Below, piece after piece: positions 37,312-46,976 of a stretch of 64,000 bases of DNA. Origin of the DNA: Photobacterium lipolyticum. Its GTDB lineage: Bacteria > Pseudomonadota > Gammaproteobacteria > Enterobacterales > Vibrionaceae. Every line of letters starts with the position of its first letter. The first letter of the stretch is position 1. A model generated the notes under the pieces. That model saw only the letters and a list, made by a program, of their open reading frames with translations. It had not been told where the DNA came from and did no database searches. The position numbers were made by a program, and so were the translations under genes. Location of the stretch: contig NZ_PYMC01000007.1 in the NCBI RefSeq assembly GCF_003026475.1, forward strand, positions 62,001 through 126,000. The letters are read 5' to 3'.

Positions 37312-37797
37312 TTACTGTTTTTTTTCTGCCCAGCGCGCTTCACATTTGGCCCTGCGATCTGACTGCAGCTGTTTATATTTTTCTTTCTGCTCTGGGGTCA
37401 AAATACTCAGTATTTTATGGCGATTTTCTAACATCGCCATACGGTGTTCTGCTTGATCGGCAGACATTTTCCTCGCCAACTCACGAACCGCGGCATCATC
37501 AAAATTGTCAGCCAGCATCAGAGTTTGCATTTGATCGTGGTTCTCCTGCATTGCCGCCCGCAGGCCCTGACGTTGAGCCGTCATGGCTGCTCTATTCGCT
37601 TCACGCAGTGATTTCATTTCGTCTTGCTGGGCATCGGTCAGATCCAGCGCACGGAAAACTTTTCGCCCATCTTGCATATCACAACCGTTATGTTTACCGC
37701 CGTTATGACCACCACCGCCGTACGCCAGTGCCGACGCAGAGCCAAGTGTCAGCGGCAGTGCAATCGCCATGGCTAGTGCTTTTTTAAACGTCTTCAT
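37312..37797 (-). CDS. cpxP: Periplasmic CpxP-like stress protein
   Basis: Periplasmic inhibitor and adaptor of the Cpx envelope stress pathway. Start placed at 37797 (MKTFKKALAMAIALPLTLG), with GGAGAA upstream, giving a clear signal peptide cleaved near SALA and a mature protein of about 138 residues. Both LTxxQ motifs of the Spy/CpxP family are present, LTDAQQ and LTPEQK. A Gly/His-rich stretch (GGGGHNGGKHNG) follows the signal peptide and might bind metal. Divergent from cpxRA with a CpxR box between. Confidence 0.85.
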   Translation of the reverse strand: MKTFKKALAMAIALPLTLGSASALAYGGGGHNGGKHNGCDMQDGRKVFRALDLTDAQQDEMKSLREANRAAMTAQRQGLRAAMQENHDQMQTLMLADNFDDAAVRELARKMSADQAEHRMAMLENRHKILSILTPEQKEKYKQLQSDRRAKCEARWAEKKQ

Positions 37798-37873
37798 AAT
37801 ATTGTTCTCCAAGTGTCCGTCATCGGTATGTAGTTAGCGTACGCCCTGCAAGGTAAAGTGCTGTCGAATGAAC

Positions 37874-37888
37874 GTAAAACTGCGTAAA
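37874..37888. promoter_or_regulatory. CpxR box between cpxP and cpxRA
   Basis: GTAAA-ACTGC-GTAAA, a perfect match to the GTAAA-N5-GTAAA consensus, 77 bases upstream of cpxP and 105 upstream of cpxR. A further GTAAA lies at 37853. Confidence 0.85.
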
Positions 37889-37993
37889 GCTTAATCACAT
37901 TAACTTGGCTGTTAGTCAGAGTTCAGAGATACTGTCATTAAGCGTGCCACGTCATTAATGGCATGTATTTATAGCTAAACGAAAGGCGTAAGT

Positions 37994-38689
37994 ATGGCAA
38001 AGGTTCTATTGGTCGATGACGATACCGAACTCACTTCTCTGTTAACCGATATCCTGGAAATGGAAGGTTTTGAGGTCATTGAGGCCAATAATGGTGAAGA
38101 TGGCTTATTAAAAGCAGATAGCAGCGTCGATATTATCTTGCTCGATGTCATGATGCCCAAAATGAACGGCACTGAAATGCTGCGAAAATTAAGAGGAAGC
38201 TTCACCACACCAGTATTAATGCTGACAGCAAAGGGGGAAGAGATCGATCGGGTCATCGGGCTGGAGTTGGGGGCTGATGACTATTTGCCGAAACCGTTCA
38301 GTGATCGGGAGCTGCTGGCACGAATGCGCGCTATTTTGCGCCGTACTCAAACCACCAGCAATGACACCTGCTCTAGCGCACCGGCATGTTTAATCTATCA
38401 GGATATTAAAATCTATCCGGGCCGGCAGGAAGCCTTCTGTCGTGACCGTTCAATTGAGATGACAGGCACTGAGCTTGCCCTACTCAGTTATTTTATCCAG
38501 CATCCAGGAAAAATCATCGCCAAAACGGAACTCAGCATTGAGGTGCTGGGTAAACGCCTTGCACAATTTGACCGCGCGCTGGATATGCATGTCTCTAATC
38601 TGAGAAAGAAGCTCCCCGAGCGGGCGGACGGCAAGCCGCGGATCAAAACCTTGCGGGGAAAAGGTTACCTGCTGGTTGAGGAGCTTTAA
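37994..38689 (+). CDS. cpxR: Response regulator CpxR
   Basis: OmpR-type response regulator of 231 residues. The receiver domain has the acidic pocket (VDDD) and the phospho-acceptor Asp51 in LLDVMMP, with Lys in PKPFSDREL; the C-terminal winged helix ends LRGKGYLLVEEL. It drives envelope stress genes. The stop codon overlaps the cpxA start by one base (TAATG). Confidence 0.96.
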   Translation: MAKVLLVDDDTELTSLLTDILEMEGFEVIEANNGEDGLLKADSSVDIILLDVMMPKMNGTEMLRKLRGSFTTPVLMLTAKGEEIDRVIGLELGADDYLPKPFSDRELLARMRAILRRTQTTSNDTCSSAPACLIYQDIKIYPGRQEAFCRDRSIEMTGTELALLSYFIQHPGKIIAKTELSIEVLGKRLAQFDRALDMHVSNLRKKLPERADGKPRIKTLRGKGYLLVEEL

Positions 38690-40050
38690 TGAGATTCCCG
38701 GGGTTTTCGAGTTTATACGGCCGTATCTTTGCTGTTTTCTGGCTGACACTGTTGGTTGTCGTGGTGACAATAGTGCTGCTACCCAACTTGGATCCCCGTT
38801 CGCAGCATACCATTCAGGAGCAGCATCTTGAGCGGATGCAAAATTCGGCTCAGGAGATCTCACAACAGATCAGTCATGAAAGCGGCCCGTTGCAAAGTAA
38901 ACTGCAGCGCTTTACCGAGCGGGATCGCCACCAAAGCCTTCAGCTCTATTTCACCACCACCGACGGCGAAATTATTACCCCTCACGGCCGTAATAAGTCC
39001 CTGCGCAATTTTATTACCGTTGCCGATGATCCCGCCAGCCCTAAACAAAGGTTGTATGGCCGCTGGATGATAGCAGGCCCCTTTGCGGTCGCGGATCAAC
39101 AACAAACCATCCTGATGTATGTCGCTCGTCGCTGGCATCAGCCGCCCCCCTTTTTCGTCCAGATCCTGGATAAACCTTTCCAGCTCCTGCTCGTGACGAT
39201 GCTGGTCAGCACCCCATTACTGCTATGGCTGGCATGGGCGGTCAGTAGTCCGGCCCGGCGCTTGCAGCAAGCTGCTGAGCGGGTGGCTACTGGGCAGTTT
39301 AAAGCCGATCCGACGCTGGAAACCGGCCCGAAAGAATTTAAACAGGCCGGGGCGAGCTTTAACCAGATGGTGCAGGCAATTAACCAGATGATCAGCGGCC
39401 AGCAACGCCTGCTCTCGGACATCTCACATGAGCTTCGATCGCCTCTGACCCGCCTGCGCATGGCCACCGCACTGGCCCAGCGCAAGCAAGGCGAAAGCAA
39501 AGAACTGAGCCGTATTGATACAGAGGCGGAGCGGCTGGAAAAAATGATCAGTGAATTGCTTGAGCTGTCACGCATGCAGGTCAACAGCCATGAACATCAG
39601 CAAACTTCTGATACCTGTAGCCTGTGGTATGAGATGCTGGAAGATGCCCGCTTTGAAGCCGAGCAGAACCACAAAACATTGACCTGCAACACGCTTGAGG
39701 AATGGCCGATCAGTGGCAATCCGAACTTGCTGATCAGTGCCTTGGAAAATGTCATTCGTAATGCGATAAAATACGGCAATGATGAGATCGCCGTCAATTT
39801 CAGCGAACAAAGCGACATGCTAAGCATAGTGATTGACGATAATGGGGAAGGCGTGCCAGACGATGAGCTGGATGACATCTTCCGCCCGTTCTATCGGGTT
39901 TCAACCGCCCGTGACCGCAGCAGCGGAGGGACGGGGTTAGGGCTGGCAATCACTGAAAGTGCCATTCGCCAGCATAGTGGCACCATCACAGCCTGCCGCA
40001 GCCCGTTCGGCGGATTACAAGTAACCATCAGGCTGCCACTGAGCCGCTAG
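38689..40050 (+). CDS. cpxA: Sensor histidine kinase CpxA
   Basis: Inner-membrane kinase/phosphatase for CpxR, 453 residues. One membrane helix at about 10-30, a periplasmic sensor domain, a second helix at about 160-185, a HAMP region, the H-box SDISHELRSPLTRLR (His near residue 247), and the ATPase N, G1 and G2 boxes (NVIRNAIKYG, DNGEGVPDDEL, GGTGLGLAI). The order cpxP-cpxRA and the intergenic CpxR box indicate autoregulation. Confidence 0.96.
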   Translation: MRFPGFSSLYGRIFAVFWLTLLVVVVTIVLLPNLDPRSQHTIQEQHLERMQNSAQEISQQISHESGPLQSKLQRFTERDRHQSLQLYFTTTDGEIITPHGRNKSLRNFITVADDPASPKQRLYGRWMIAGPFAVADQQQTILMYVARRWHQPPPFFVQILDKPFQLLLVTMLVSTPLLLWLAWAVSSPARRLQQAAERVATGQFKADPTLETGPKEFKQAGASFNQMVQAINQMISGQQRLLSDISHELRSPLTRLRMATALAQRKQGESKELSRIDTEAERLEKMISELLELSRMQVNSHEHQQTSDTCSLWYEMLEDARFEAEQNHKTLTCNTLEEWPISGNPNLLISALENVIRNAIKYGNDEIAVNFSEQSDMLSIVIDDNGEGVPDDELDDIFRPFYRVSTARDRSSGGTGLGLAITESAIRQHSGTITACRSPFGGLQVTIRLPLSR

Positions 40051-40080
40051 CGTTTTACTAAGGCCCTGTATTGGTGAATA

Positions 40081-40113
40081 AGAGTAACAAGTAAACAATT
40101 TGCTTGTTACTCT
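40081..40113 (+). repeat. Perfect 11-bp inverted repeat after cpxA
   Basis: AGAGTAACAAG and CTTGTTACTCT with an eleven-base loop, 30 bases past cpxA. No T run follows, so termination is uncertain; it could also protect the cpxRA mRNA end. Confidence 0.5.
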
Positions 40114-40163
40114 CACCCTTGTCACAATAACCCAAATTTTCCAGCAGCACGTCTTCTAAAAAT

Positions 40164-40628
40164 ATGTTTGATATTGCCCTTTACGAACCTGAGATCGCCC
40201 CTAACACCGGGAATATTATCCGGTTATGCGCAAACTGCGGTGCAAACCTACACCTGATTGAACCTTTGGGTTTTGATTTGGAAGAGAAGAAATTGCGTCG
40301 TGCCGGTCTGGACTATCATGATTTGGCCCATGTCCGCCGCCATAAGGATTTCGCCGCGTTCATGACAGCGATGGCTGGACGTCGATTGTTTGCGTGTACC
40401 ACGAAAACCACCAACTACCATACCAATGCACAGTTTGCAGAAGGTGATGTCTTAATCTTCGGCCCTGAAACCCGAGGTTTGCCGGCAGAATTTATTGAAA
40501 GCTTGCCGCTTGAACAGCGTCTGCGTATTCCCATGCATCCTGACAGCCGGAGCCTGAACCTATCCAATGCAGCGGCTATCATTGGCTATGAAGCATGGCG
40601 CCAATTAGGCTTTAAGGGTTCGGTCTAA
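40164..40628 (+). CDS. trmL: tRNA (cytidine/uridine-34-2'-O)-methyltransferase TrmL
   Basis: SPOUT-class methyltransferase that modifies the wobble ribose of tRNA-Leu isoacceptors. The 154 residues are all family core: [20 protein letters not shown] at the N-terminus, FGPETRGLP and the knot segment [19 protein letters not shown] that binds S-adenosylmethionine. Convergent with cysE across a perfect hairpin. Confidence 0.96.
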   Translation: MFDIALYEPEIAPNTGNIIRLCANCGANLHLIEPLGFDLEEKKLRRAGLDYHDLAHVRRHKDFAAFMTAMAGRRLFACTTKTTNYHTNAQFAEGDVLIFGPETRGLPAEFIESLPLEQRLRIPMHPDSRSLNLSNAAAIIGYEAWRQLGFKGSV

Positions 40629-40640
40629 GAAGGGAAGTAT

Positions 40641-40665
40641 ACGAGTTACGCGAAGCGTAACTCGT
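40641..40665. terminator. Hairpin between trmL and cysE
   Basis: ACGAGTTACGC/GCGTAACTCGT, eleven perfect pairs with loop GAA, but only weak T tracts on either side. Its place between convergent stops suggests termination or mRNA end protection. Confidence 0.6.
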
Positions 40666-40672
40666 CTCTGGT

Positions 40673-41494
40673 TTAGATCCCGTCACCCGCAATAAAGGTC
40701 TTGTCGCTGCCATTAAATTGTTGGTCCATATCCATCGCGGGCTTATCACTGCTTGGGCGGCCAACAATTTTCGCCGGTACCCCCGCCACAGTCGTGTGTG
40801 GCGGCACCGGATTCAGTACCACAGAGCATGAGCCGATTTTTGCCCCTTCTCCGACTTCGATATTACCCAGTACTTTAGCGCCGGCACCAATCATCACCCC
40901 TTCCCGGATCTTCGGATGACGGTCACCGCCTTCTTTCCCGGTACCGCCTAGGGTGACGCCCTGCAGAATCGAGACATCATTTTCAATCACTGCGGTTTCA
41001 CCCACGACAATACCGGTTGCATGGTCAAACATAATGCCGTGACCAATGGTCGCCGCCGGGTGCACATCGACCTGACAGGTAACCGAGATCTGGTTCTGCA
41101 AATACACGGCCAAGGCAACACGACCATGCTTCCACAGCCAGTTCGCAACACGGTAGCCCTGCAAGGCGTGATAACCTTTAAGGTACAGCAAAGGGATAGA
41201 ATACATTTCTACCGCAGGATCACGTTCTACCACCGCCCGAATATCACAGGCGGCAGATTCTGTGATCATGCAATCGGCCGCGAAGGCTTCTTCAATCACC
41301 TCACGAACGGCCATCGCAGGCATTGATGGTGTCGCCAATTTATTGGCCAGAATATAACTTAGCGCTGAGGCTAAGTTATCATGTTTAATAATCGTCGCAT
41401 GATAAAAACTGGCTAACATCGGTTCTTGTTCTGACTGATCTCTCGCTTCTTGCTTGATGGCCAGCCAGACCTCATGTTGTTGACACTCCCTCAC
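40673..41494 (-). CDS. cysE: Serine O-acetyltransferase
   Basis: Makes O-acetylserine for cysteine synthesis and is feedback-inhibited by cysteine. The 273 residues comprise an N-terminal helical domain and a left-handed beta-helix of hexapeptide repeats with HPAATIGHGIMFDHATGIVVG (catalytic His and Asp). The C-terminus extends to AGDGI, the flexible tail that binds cysteine synthase. Last gene of the rhodanese-secB-gpsA-cysE strand run, but 194 bases separate it from gpsA. Confidence 0.96.
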   Translation of the reverse strand: MRECQQHEVWLAIKQEARDQSEQEPMLASFYHATIIKHDNLASALSYILANKLATPSMPAMAVREVIEEAFAADCMITESAACDIRAVVERDPAVEMYSIPLLYLKGYHALQGYRVANWLWKHGRVALAVYLQNQISVTCQVDVHPAATIGHGIMFDHATGIVVGETAVIENDVSILQGVTLGGTGKEGGDRHPKIREGVMIGAGAKVLGNIEVGEGAKIGSCSVVLNPVPPHTTVAGVPAKIVGRPSSDKPAMDMDQQFNGSDKTFIAGDGI

Positions 41495-41535
41495 ATCACC
41501 CTCTGTTTATCTCTTTAATGATCTCGTAATAACTC

Positions 41536-41588
41536 ATACCAATCAGCATAATCATCTGCTGAAACCAGAAAATTGTGCTGATTGGTAT
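41536..41588. repeat. Perfect 13-bp inverted repeat between cysE and gpsA
   Basis: ATACCAATCAGCA (41536-41548) and TGCTGATTGGTAT (41576-41588) are exact reverse complements 27 bases apart. ATACCAATC-type palindromes are common dispersed repeats in Vibrionaceae and Shewanella; a mobile or REP-like origin is an inference. Confidence 0.6.
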
Positions 41589-41688
41589 CACCGTGGCCTT
41601 TTAACTTTAACTGGCTTAGAAAAAAAAACAACGCGTGCTTTTCAGCCCACGTTGCTTTTACTCTCGATGTAGCGATGCAAAACAGCCG

Positions 41689-42708
41689 CTATTCGTATTT
41701 CTTCTCGCGTGCCAGCAAGTCTTTCGCGGCTTCCCTGGCATCTTTACCTTGGTATAACACCTGGTATATCTGCTCGGAAATCGGCATCTCAACACCATAA
41801 CGCTGCGCAAGCGCCCAGACTTCTTTGGTGTTGCGATACCCTTCGACAACCTGACCAATATCGATTTGAGCCTGCTCGACCGACTTACCCTGCCCCAGCG
41901 CCAGACCAAAGCGGCGGTTACGAGATTGGTTATCGGTACAAGTCAGTACCAAATCGCCTAGTCCCGCCATGCCCATAAAGGTTTCCGGCTGGGCACCCAA
42001 TGCAGCACCAAGACGACACATCTCCGCTAGGCCGCGGGTGATCAACGCGGTACGGGCATTGGCACCAAAGCCGATGCCATCAGACATACCGGCACCAATT
42101 GCAATGACGTTTTTGACGGCGCCGCCTAACTGCATGCCAATAAAATCGGAATTGCTGTAGACACGAAACGTTTTGCTGCAGTGGATCTTCTCCTGAAGAT
42201 CACGCACAAACGCATCATCCGGAGATGAAACCGCAATAGCGGTCGGCATTCCCGCCGCCAGCTCTTTCGCAAATGTCGGACCGGATAAAACGGCTAATGG
42301 CACATTATCGCCCAGCGCTTCAACGGCAACGTCTTTCAACAGGCGTCCGGTTTCCGGCTCCAGCCCCTTGGTGGCCCAACAGATACGTGAATCATCACGC
42401 AGGAAAGGTTTTACGTTAGTCAGTACCTCGCCAAAGACATGGCTGGGTACGACAACCAGTAAATCACGGCTTGCCTGTACGGCAGCTTCCAAATCCGCTG
42501 AGATAATCAGTGATTCCGGAAACGGTACACCTGGCAAAAACGCTTCATTGGCACGATCCATTTCCAGCTGTGCCATGTGTTCCGCCTCATGCCCCCATAA
42601 GATGACATTGGCGCCATTACGGGCAAGAGAAATGGCCAGTGAGGTACCGTAGGAGCCGGCACCGAGCACTGTCATTGTGATCGCATTGTTCGTCGCGTTC
42701 TGATTCAT
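41689..42708 (-). CDS. gpsA: Glycerol-3-phosphate dehydrogenase [NAD(P)+]
   Basis: Reduces dihydroxyacetone phosphate to glycerol 3-phosphate for phospholipid synthesis. 339 residues. N-terminal Rossmann loop [13 protein letters not shown], catalytic Lys in [13 protein letters not shown], and [20 protein letters not shown] are intact. It begins 18 bases after the secB stop, and its weak ribosome site suggests coupling to secB translation. Confidence 0.96.
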   Translation of the reverse strand: MNQNATNNAITMTVLGAGSYGTSLAISLARNGANVILWGHEAEHMAQLEMDRANEAFLPGVPFPESLIISADLEAAVQASRDLLVVVPSHVFGEVLTNVKPFLRDDSRICWATKGLEPETGRLLKDVAVEALGDNVPLAVLSGPTFAKELAAGMPTAIAVSSPDDAFVRDLQEKIHCSKTFRVYSNSDFIGMQLGGAVKNVIAIGAGMSDGIGFGANARTALITRGLAEMCRLGAALGAQPETFMGMAGLGDLVLTCTDNQSRNRRFGLALGQGKSVEQAQIDIGQVVEGYRNTKEVWALAQRYGVEMPISEQIYQVLYQGKDAREAAKDLLAREKKYE

Positions 42709-42726
42709 ATCGGCTTATTGTATCGA

Positions 42727-43212
42727 TTAAGCTTCAGCGCTTGTGGTATTAGACTCAGCTTTATTGGCTTCAGCCTGATTTTGCAGGTAGTTCATAAACA
42801 ATGCGTCAAAGTTAACTGGCGCCAGGTTCAGTTGCGGGAACGTACCTTTTACAACAAGACTGGAAATTGTTTCACGTGCATACGGGAACAGGATGTTCGG
42901 GCAGAATGCACCCAGGCAATGTGCAAGCTGAGGAGCTTCCATGCCAGATACGGTGAAAATACCGCCCTGCTGAACTTCACATAGGAAAGCCGTATCTTCA
43001 GCATTCTTCACGGTTACAGTAAGACGTAACACAACTTCGAAAGTACCTTCGCCTAATTCACGGCTTTGAGTATCAAGATCCAGTTTCACATCCGGGTTCC
43101 ACTCTTTCTGGAACATGTCCGGTGAGTTAGGAGCCTCGAAAGAAACATCTTTCAGGAATACACGTTGGATCTGGAAGTTTTGTTGTGCTTCGTTGTTTGC
43201 TGCTTCAGCCAT
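42727..43212 (-). CDS. secB: Protein-export chaperone SecB
   Basis: Tetrameric cytosolic chaperone that keeps precursors unfolded and hands them to SecA. The 161 residues show the [18 protein letters not shown] strand, the YLEVVLR-like acidic SecA contact ([13 protein letters not shown]) and the conserved [11 protein letters not shown]. Placed between a rhodanese gene and gpsA, as in E. coli except that grxC is absent. Confidence 0.95.
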   Translation of the reverse strand: MAEAANNEAQQNFQIQRVFLKDVSFEAPNSPDMFQKEWNPDVKLDLDTQSRELGEGTFEVVLRLTVTVKNAEDTAFLCEVQQGGIFTVSGMEAPQLAHCLGAFCPNILFPYARETISSLVVKGTFPQLNLAPVNFDALFMNYLQNQAEANKAESNTTSAEA

Positions 43213-43335
43213 CTTTGAGTCCTTTTTATCTTTACAATCTCATCACATGAGATGATTCATACATTCGCAACTGTGGCCTAAAGCATCACAAGCTGCGCAA
43301 ATTCTTAGCGATAACCTGACGTTACTTCCTGCCGG

Positions 43336-43776
43336 TTACTTCTTGCCTTTACTACGGACAAGTGGCAGGTTTGCTTCATTCCAGGAAATCAGACCGTCTT
43401 TTAGCAGGTTAACGTTTTCAAAACCGGCTTTACTCAGCAGATTTGCGCTCTCTTGCCCCGTCTGACCTGTTTTACATACCACAATGATTGGGGCCGATTT
43501 GTATTTTTCAAGATCAGTAATATTCTGTTCTTTAATTTGGCTTGGCAAAATGTGAAGTGCGCCAGCAATATGGCCCTGACGGTACTCATCCCGAGAGCGA
43601 ATATCGATAAACACACCATTTTCGCGATTGACTAATACCGTCGCCTCGTTGGGTACCACAACGGTATAGCCCGCGGTCTTTTGCTTCACAAACGACGCAA
43701 TGATTGCCACAACCAGGCCAACCCAGGCAAGGGACAAAATAGGATTACTTGTAACAAAATCTATATATTGCTGCAT
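43336..43776 (-). CDS. Membrane-anchored rhodanese-domain protein (YibN-like)
   Basis: Single N-terminal membrane helix (about residues 13-30, ILSLAWVGLVVAIIASF) and a cytosolic rhodanese domain with active cysteine in VVCKTGQTGQESANLL. The 146 residues and location upstream of secB match YibN of E. coli. The sulfurtransferase substrate is unknown; a link to protein export has been proposed only from gene context. First gene of the secB-gpsA strand run. Confidence 0.88.
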   Translation of the reverse strand: MQQYIDFVTSNPILSLAWVGLVVAIIASFVKQKTAGYTVVVPNEATVLVNRENGVFIDIRSRDEYRQGHIAGALHILPSQIKEQNITDLEKYKSAPIIVVCKTGQTGQESANLLSKAGFENVNLLKDGLISWNEANLPLVRSKGKK

Positions 43777-44045
43777 GACTTTCGCTCTATATACCTAAAA
43801 CTAAACATCCAAGAGTAGGGCTAAACTCGGCTCAAAAAGGAGTCTGAGTATACCCGCGTCGACCGCCTTGTACAGCAGCAGTCCACAATTCCGCGCACTG
43901 GCTCACTCGATTCCGGCATTACTAGTATACGCCTTGAGCAGTTGTTTTAAGCTTCCATCTATCAATGAAATAAAAAAAACTGTGACGCAGGGCTTACACT
44001 CAGAGCAATAAGTGAATATATTTTATGTAGGAAGATAACAATCTA

Positions 44046-44104
44046 TTGACAACATTGTTTGATCTTAACCTACAGTTTATGGCCATAGTTGTAGTAAAAT
44101 TACA
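44046..44104 (+). promoter_or_regulatory. gpmI promoter with perfect HexR-like palindrome
   Basis: TGTAGTAAAATTACA at 44090-44104 fits TGTARTWWWAYTACA at all 15 positions. Upstream TTGACA (44046) and TACAGT (44071) form a candidate promoter with a long 19-base spacer, so the palindrome would lie just after the transcription start. The remainder of 43777-44195 shows no gene. Confidence 0.6.
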
Positions 44105-44195
44105 ATCTCCCATACCCATTGCCTGAAACATTTGCCGTAACATCAGATGCTTAATGTAATTGGTATCAGATTTCTAACTTATGAGAGGACAACAT

Positions 44196-45737
44196 ATGTC
44201 TGCTAAAAAGCCACTGGCTTTAGTGATCCTGGATGGCTGGGGTTATCGCGAAGACAATCAAAATAATGCAATTGCAAACGCTCATACACCAGTAATGGAC
44301 GCTCTGATTGCAAACGAAGCAAACACACTGATCTCTGCTTCAGGCTTGGATGTCGGTCTTCCTGATGGTCAGATGGGTAACTCTGAAGTTGGTCATACTA
44401 ACATCGGTGCCGGTCGCGTGGTTTATCAAGATCTGACTCGTATTACTAAGTCTATTGCTGACGGTGACTTCTTCGAAAACGAAGCGCTGGCTAATGCCAT
44501 GGATAAAGCGATTCAGGCCGGTAAAGCGGTTCACATCATGGGTCTGATGTCGCCGGGTGGTGTTCACAGCCACGAAGACCACATTGCTGCAGCAATCGAA
44601 ATGGCAGCAAAGCGCGGGGCAGAAAAAATCTATCTGCATTGCTTCTTGGATGGCCGTGATACTCCGCCACGTAGCGCACAGGCATCACTGGAGCGTTTCG
44701 ACGCACTATTTGCAAAACTGGGCAAAGGCCGTACGGCGTCACTGATTGGCCGTTACTACGCCATGGACCGCGACAACAACTGGGATCGTGTCGAAGTTGC
44801 TTATAACCTGCTGACGGCAGCTAAAGCTGAGTTCACGGTTGATTCTGCGGTTGCAGGCCTAACAGCTGCTTACACTCGTGATGAGAATGATGAGTTCGTT
44901 AAAGCGACGGAAATTCGAGCGGAAGGCCAGGAAGTGGCGATCATGGCGGATGGCGATGCCGTTATCTTCATGAACTACCGTGCTGACCGTGCTCGTGAAA
45001 TCACCCGTGCTTTTGAAGCCGATTTTACCAGCTTTGAACGCGCACAAACTCCAGCTCTAGCTGATTTCGTGATGCTGACGCAATATGCGTCAAACATAAA
45101 CCTACCAGCAGCATTTCCACCTGCAAACCTGGAAAACACCCTAGGTGAGTGGCTGTCGAAGCAAGGCAAAAAGCAGTTACGTATTTCAGAAACAGAAAAA
45201 TACGCTCACGTGACTTTCTTCTTCAACGGTGGTGTGGAAGACGAATTTGACGGTGAGACACGTTCACTGGTTGCCTCACCAAAAGTCGCGACCTACGATC
45301 TTCAGCCAGAAATGAGCTCTCCTGAGCTGACCGAAAAACTGGTTGCCGCGATCAAAAGCGGCGAGTTCGATACCATTATCTGTAACTACCCGAATGGCGA
45401 TATGGTTGGCCACACGGGTGTTTACGATGCAGCAGTTAAGGCATGTGAAGCACTTGATAGCTGTATTGGTCAGGTTGTCGAGGCGATTAAATCTGTCGAT
45501 GGCCAGCTGTTAATCACCGCCGATCACGGTAACGCCGAAATGATGATCAACCCTGAGACCGGTGGTATTCATACTGCGCACACTAATCTGCCCGTACCAC
45601 TGATTTATGTGGGCAGCAAAGATCTGACTCTGAAAGATGGCGGAAAACTGTCTGACTTGGCACCAACCATGCTTAGCCTGTCAGATATCGAAATCCCAGC
45701 AGAGATGACTGGTCAGGTTCTGTTTGATCTGAAATAA
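44196..45737 (+). CDS. gpmI: 2,3-bisphosphoglycerate-independent phosphoglycerate mutase
   Basis: Mn-dependent mutase of glycolysis and gluconeogenesis. Start chosen at 44196 ([17 protein letters not shown]) six bases after GAGAGGA, 513 residues. The catalytic serine is in [19 protein letters not shown], and the alkaline-phosphatase-like metal ligands are seen in [20 protein letters not shown] and [12 protein letters not shown]. Followed after eight bases by envC, as in enteric bacteria. Confidence 0.97.
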   Translation: MSAKKPLALVILDGWGYREDNQNNAIANAHTPVMDALIANEANTLISASGLDVGLPDGQMGNSEVGHTNIGAGRVVYQDLTRITKSIADGDFFENEALANAMDKAIQAGKAVHIMGLMSPGGVHSHEDHIAAAIEMAAKRGAEKIYLHCFLDGRDTPPRSAQASLERFDALFAKLGKGRTASLIGRYYAMDRDNNWDRVEVAYNLLTAAKAEFTVDSAVAGLTAAYTRDENDEFVKATEIRAEGQEVAIMADGDAVIFMNYRADRAREITRAFEADFTSFERAQTPALADFVMLTQYASNINLPAAFPPANLENTLGEWLSKQGKKQLRISETEKYAHVTFFFNGGVEDEFDGETRSLVASPKVATYDLQPEMSSPELTEKLVAAIKSGEFDTIICNYPNGDMVGHTGVYDAAVKACEALDSCIGQVVEAIKSVDGQLLITADHGNAEMMINPETGGIHTAHTNLPVPLIYVGSKDLTLKDGGKLSDLAPTMLSLSDIEIPAEMTGQVLFDLK

Positions 45738-45745
45738 TCACTCCC

Positions 45746-46903
45746 ATGCGGGATATGATCATACACCTAAACCATACTATCCGCGCCAGTGCATTATGCA
45801 CTGGCGCTTTGTTATGCCTGATGTTTTCTCAACCCAGCGTCGCAACCAGTAAAAATCAGCTGGATGGCGTCAAACAGGAGATCTCACGCCAACAGAACCA
45901 ACTTGGCAGTAAGAAGACCCAGTTCAACACCCTGCAAAAAGAACTCAGACAGCAAGAGCTGGGCATTGCACAAACGGCGAAGAAAATTCACCAGGCTGAC
46001 AGTCAGCTCAACACTCTCAACGACTCCATCAGCAAGCTAGAGCGCGATCAGACAACGCTCCAACAGTTGAAATTCGGCCAGCAGGAAATGCTGAAAGAAT
46101 TGCTCGACACCCAATACCGCCAAGGACAAAACGATCAGCTGGCGAGCCTGTTAAGTGGCAAACAAAGTACTGAACTCGATCGGATGTCGGTTTACGCAGA
46201 ACGCTTGAGCCAGGCGCGTAGCCGGGCACTCAATGAATTAGCGGCGACCAACACCGAGTTACAGCTCAAGCACCATGAATTAGCCCTGCAACGCCAGCAG
46301 CAGCAGGTCTTGCTGACCCAGCTAAAAACCGAAAAAAGCACATTAGAATCAAAACAAAAGCACCGAAAGAAGACTCTTATCAGCATTAAAAGTCAGATTA
46401 ATTCTGATAATAACTACCTCACTGAGCTGCACGCCAACGAAAAACGCTTGCTGGCAGAAATTGCCAAGGCAAAAGCGGAAGCGGAAGCCGCGCGGCGAGT
46501 CCCGATGGATGGTCTGGCTAGGCAACAGGGTAAGCTGCCATGGCCCGTCAAAGGCTCGGTACTCCATGCCTACGGATCGGTTCAGAAAGGCGAATTACAC
46601 TGGAAAGGGATGGTATTCAGTAAACCTTCCGGCAGTCAGGTCAAGGCCGTGTATTCCGGTAAAGTAGTTTTTGCCGACTGGTTACGAGGCTATGGCTTAA
46701 TGCTGGCTATCGATCACGGCAAAGGTGATATGAGTTTTTATGGCTATAACCAAACCCTGCTGAAAAAAGTCGGTGACACGGTGCAAGCAAGCGAAGCCAT
46801 CGCTCTGGTGGGTGACAGCGGCGGTCAGGAGCGGTCAGGCCTGTACTTTGAGATCCGCCGTAAAGGTACCCCAACCAATCCAAGGAACTGGCTGGCAAAG
46901 TAA
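45746..46903 (+). CDS. envC: Murein hydrolase activator EnvC
   Basis: Periplasmic activator of the amidases AmiA/AmiB at the septum, recruited by FtsEX. The 385 residues have a signal peptide (to about residue 34), long coiled coils to about residue 250 and a C-terminal LytM domain. The LytM site is degenerate: the HxH motif reads FYGYN, so it activates rather than cuts. Operon with gpmI; no terminator is seen before the next gene. Confidence 0.93.
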   Translation: MRDMIIHLNHTIRASALCTGALLCLMFSQPSVATSKNQLDGVKQEISRQQNQLGSKKTQFNTLQKELRQQELGIAQTAKKIHQADSQLNTLNDSISKLERDQTTLQQLKFGQQEMLKELLDTQYRQGQNDQLASLLSGKQSTELDRMSVYAERLSQARSRALNELAATNTELQLKHHELALQRQQQQVLLTQLKTEKSTLESKQKHRKKTLISIKSQINSDNNYLTELHANEKRLLAEIAKAKAEAEAARRVPMDGLARQQGKLPWPVKGSVLHAYGSVQKGELHWKGMVFSKPSGSQVKAVYSGKVVFADWLRGYGLMLAIDHGKGDMSFYGYNQTLLKKVGDTVQASEAIALVGDSGGQERSGLYFEIRRKGTPTNPRNWLAK

Positions 46904-46976
46904 ACCTAACAGCCTCCCCCGATTGCACTATCAGGGAGCCTTGAACTCAACCACAAAGATTATCAGGAACTACGGC

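Noticed and set aside
42713..43335. Missing grxC between the rhodanese gene and secB as an unusual deletion
   Set aside because: The absence is relative to E. coli only; I cannot say it is unusual for Vibrionaceae.
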